A stretch of DNA of 6,003 nt from an uncultured Oscillospiraceae bacterium. Its GTDB lineage: Bacteria > Bacillota > Clostridia > Oscillospirales > Oscillospiraceae. The notes below the pieces were generated by a model. It was not told where the DNA came from and did no database searches. It worked only from the letters and a program-made list of their open reading frames with translations. Positions 5,481 through 6,003 of the stretch are shown one piece after another (positions within the stretch are counted from its first letter, which is position 1; every line of letters starts with the position of its first letter). The stretch lies in assembly GCA_934635545.1 (NCBI GenBank), contig CAKTZN010000114.1, forward strand, positions 1-6,003, written 5' to 3'. The position numbers were made by a program, and so were the translations under genes.

Positions 5481-6003
5481 CTAAATATTCTCTGTTACCT
5501 GCCGGAAGATGTCTACAAAGCGCTGTGCGTTTCTGTGAAGGGAATAATTCTGCTGTCCCAGGAGCACCGTCACGGGTTCATTCTCCAACCCGAAAAGAGG
5601 GATGGTTTGAATTCGTGGATTTTCGTTTATTAGCTTGCTGGGGCTTGTCCCAAGGAAATAGGCATCCGTATACTCCAGCAGGTTTATCAACTGCCCGCGC
5701 TCCTTTATCAGTATACGCCGTTTCGTTGAGGCGTACTCACCCTCTTCAGTGTAGTAGGTATGGTAGTTGAGATCCGGCACTGTTTCGTCCATATAGCAGA
5801 TGCGCGTATATCCGTCCAGATCCTCCAGCGTCAGCGAATCCCTGCCCGCCAGAGGGTGCTCAGCGTTCATTGAAACGTGAGCCTGTGTGCTTTTGCGCAC
5901 AAGCACCTGCAGATGCTTGTGGTGGAAGTACTCATAAATTTTGTCCTCTTGAACGCTGTTATACTGCACGATGGCCAGCATAAAGCGCTTTTTCATCATG
6001 ATA
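5481..6003 (-). CDS. LysR-type transcriptional regulator, C-terminal part (cut by window edge)
   Basis: The frame is open to the window edge, so the gene continues to the right. The visible 173 or so residues match the effector-binding half of LysR-family regulators: FMLAIVQYN (the F-x-L-A-I strand), then a short run to AEHPLAGRDSLTLEDLDGYTRI, the classic 'HPLA ... i.l.dL.' signature, then a hinge return and a final strand-helix region ending FVDIFRQVTENI. The helix-turn-helix N-terminus (about 110-130 residues) is off-window; the internal Met-Met at 5994-5999 is not a credible start. LysR proteins act as DNA-bound tetramers that respond to a small ligand, which cannot be deduced here. The gene probably belongs to the host side of the junction with the recombinase module. 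Confidence 0.82.
   Translation of the reverse strand, partial: IMMKKRFMLAIVQYNSVQEDKIYEYFHHKHLQVLVRKSTQAHVSMNAEHPLAGRDSLTLEDLDGYTRICYMDETVPDLNYHTYYTEEGEYASTKRRILIKERGQLINLLEYTDAYFLGTSPSKLINENPRIQTIPLFGLENEPVTVLLGQQNYSLHRNAQRFVDIFRQVTENI

Overview
The window looks like accessory DNA from a GC-moderate, low-to-mid GC Gram-positive genome, most likely a gut Clostridia member (Oscillospiraceae-like). The basis is the type of large serine recombinase, the AAA ATPase/DUF4143 protein, strong AGGAGG ribosome binding sites and a NodB-type deacetylase remnant of clostridial character. This placement is inference from family resemblance, not a database match. Every convincing gene lies on the minus strand, so the window reads right to left.

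Layout from right to left: (1) 5481-6003, the C-terminal effector-binding half of a LysR-type regulator whose N-terminus lies beyond the window. (2) 5328-5384, a perfect 26-bp inverted repeat with a 5-nt loop and no T-tract. (3) 5134-5253, a 39-codon ORF with a near-perfect ribosome binding site, followed 34 bp later by (4) 3549-5099, a complete 516-aa large serine recombinase. Together (2)-(4) look like the integration module of a mobile element. (5) 2218-3417, a complete AAA+ ATPase with a C-terminal DUF4143 domain, with its own promoter and a strong terminator at 2174-2204. (6) 1913-2173, a non-coding stretch with a degenerate tandem repeat, a possible promoter and a 14-bp-stem hairpin. (7) 1572-1912, a polysaccharide deacetylase fragment cut at both ends. 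(8) 1249-1571, decayed coding debris, possibly including the tail of a Fur/PerR-type regulator. (9) 9-1178, a complete Fic-domain protein with its own promoter and clustered TATCAG boxes.

The genes do not form an obvious pathway. The region reads as a recombination-prone accessory island: an integrase module, two stand-alone single-gene cassettes (Fic and AAA/DUF4143), gene debris and strong hairpins at or near boundaries. The two cassette genes share the same promoter hexamers and spacing (TTGCAT-17-TATACT). No CRISPR array, tRNA, rRNA or complete insertion sequence was seen, and no new multi-gene system can be claimed. The least explained items are the large perfect palindrome with the 39-aa ORF in front of the recombinase, the shared promoter layout, and the promoter-plus-hairpin ahead of the deacetylase fragment.
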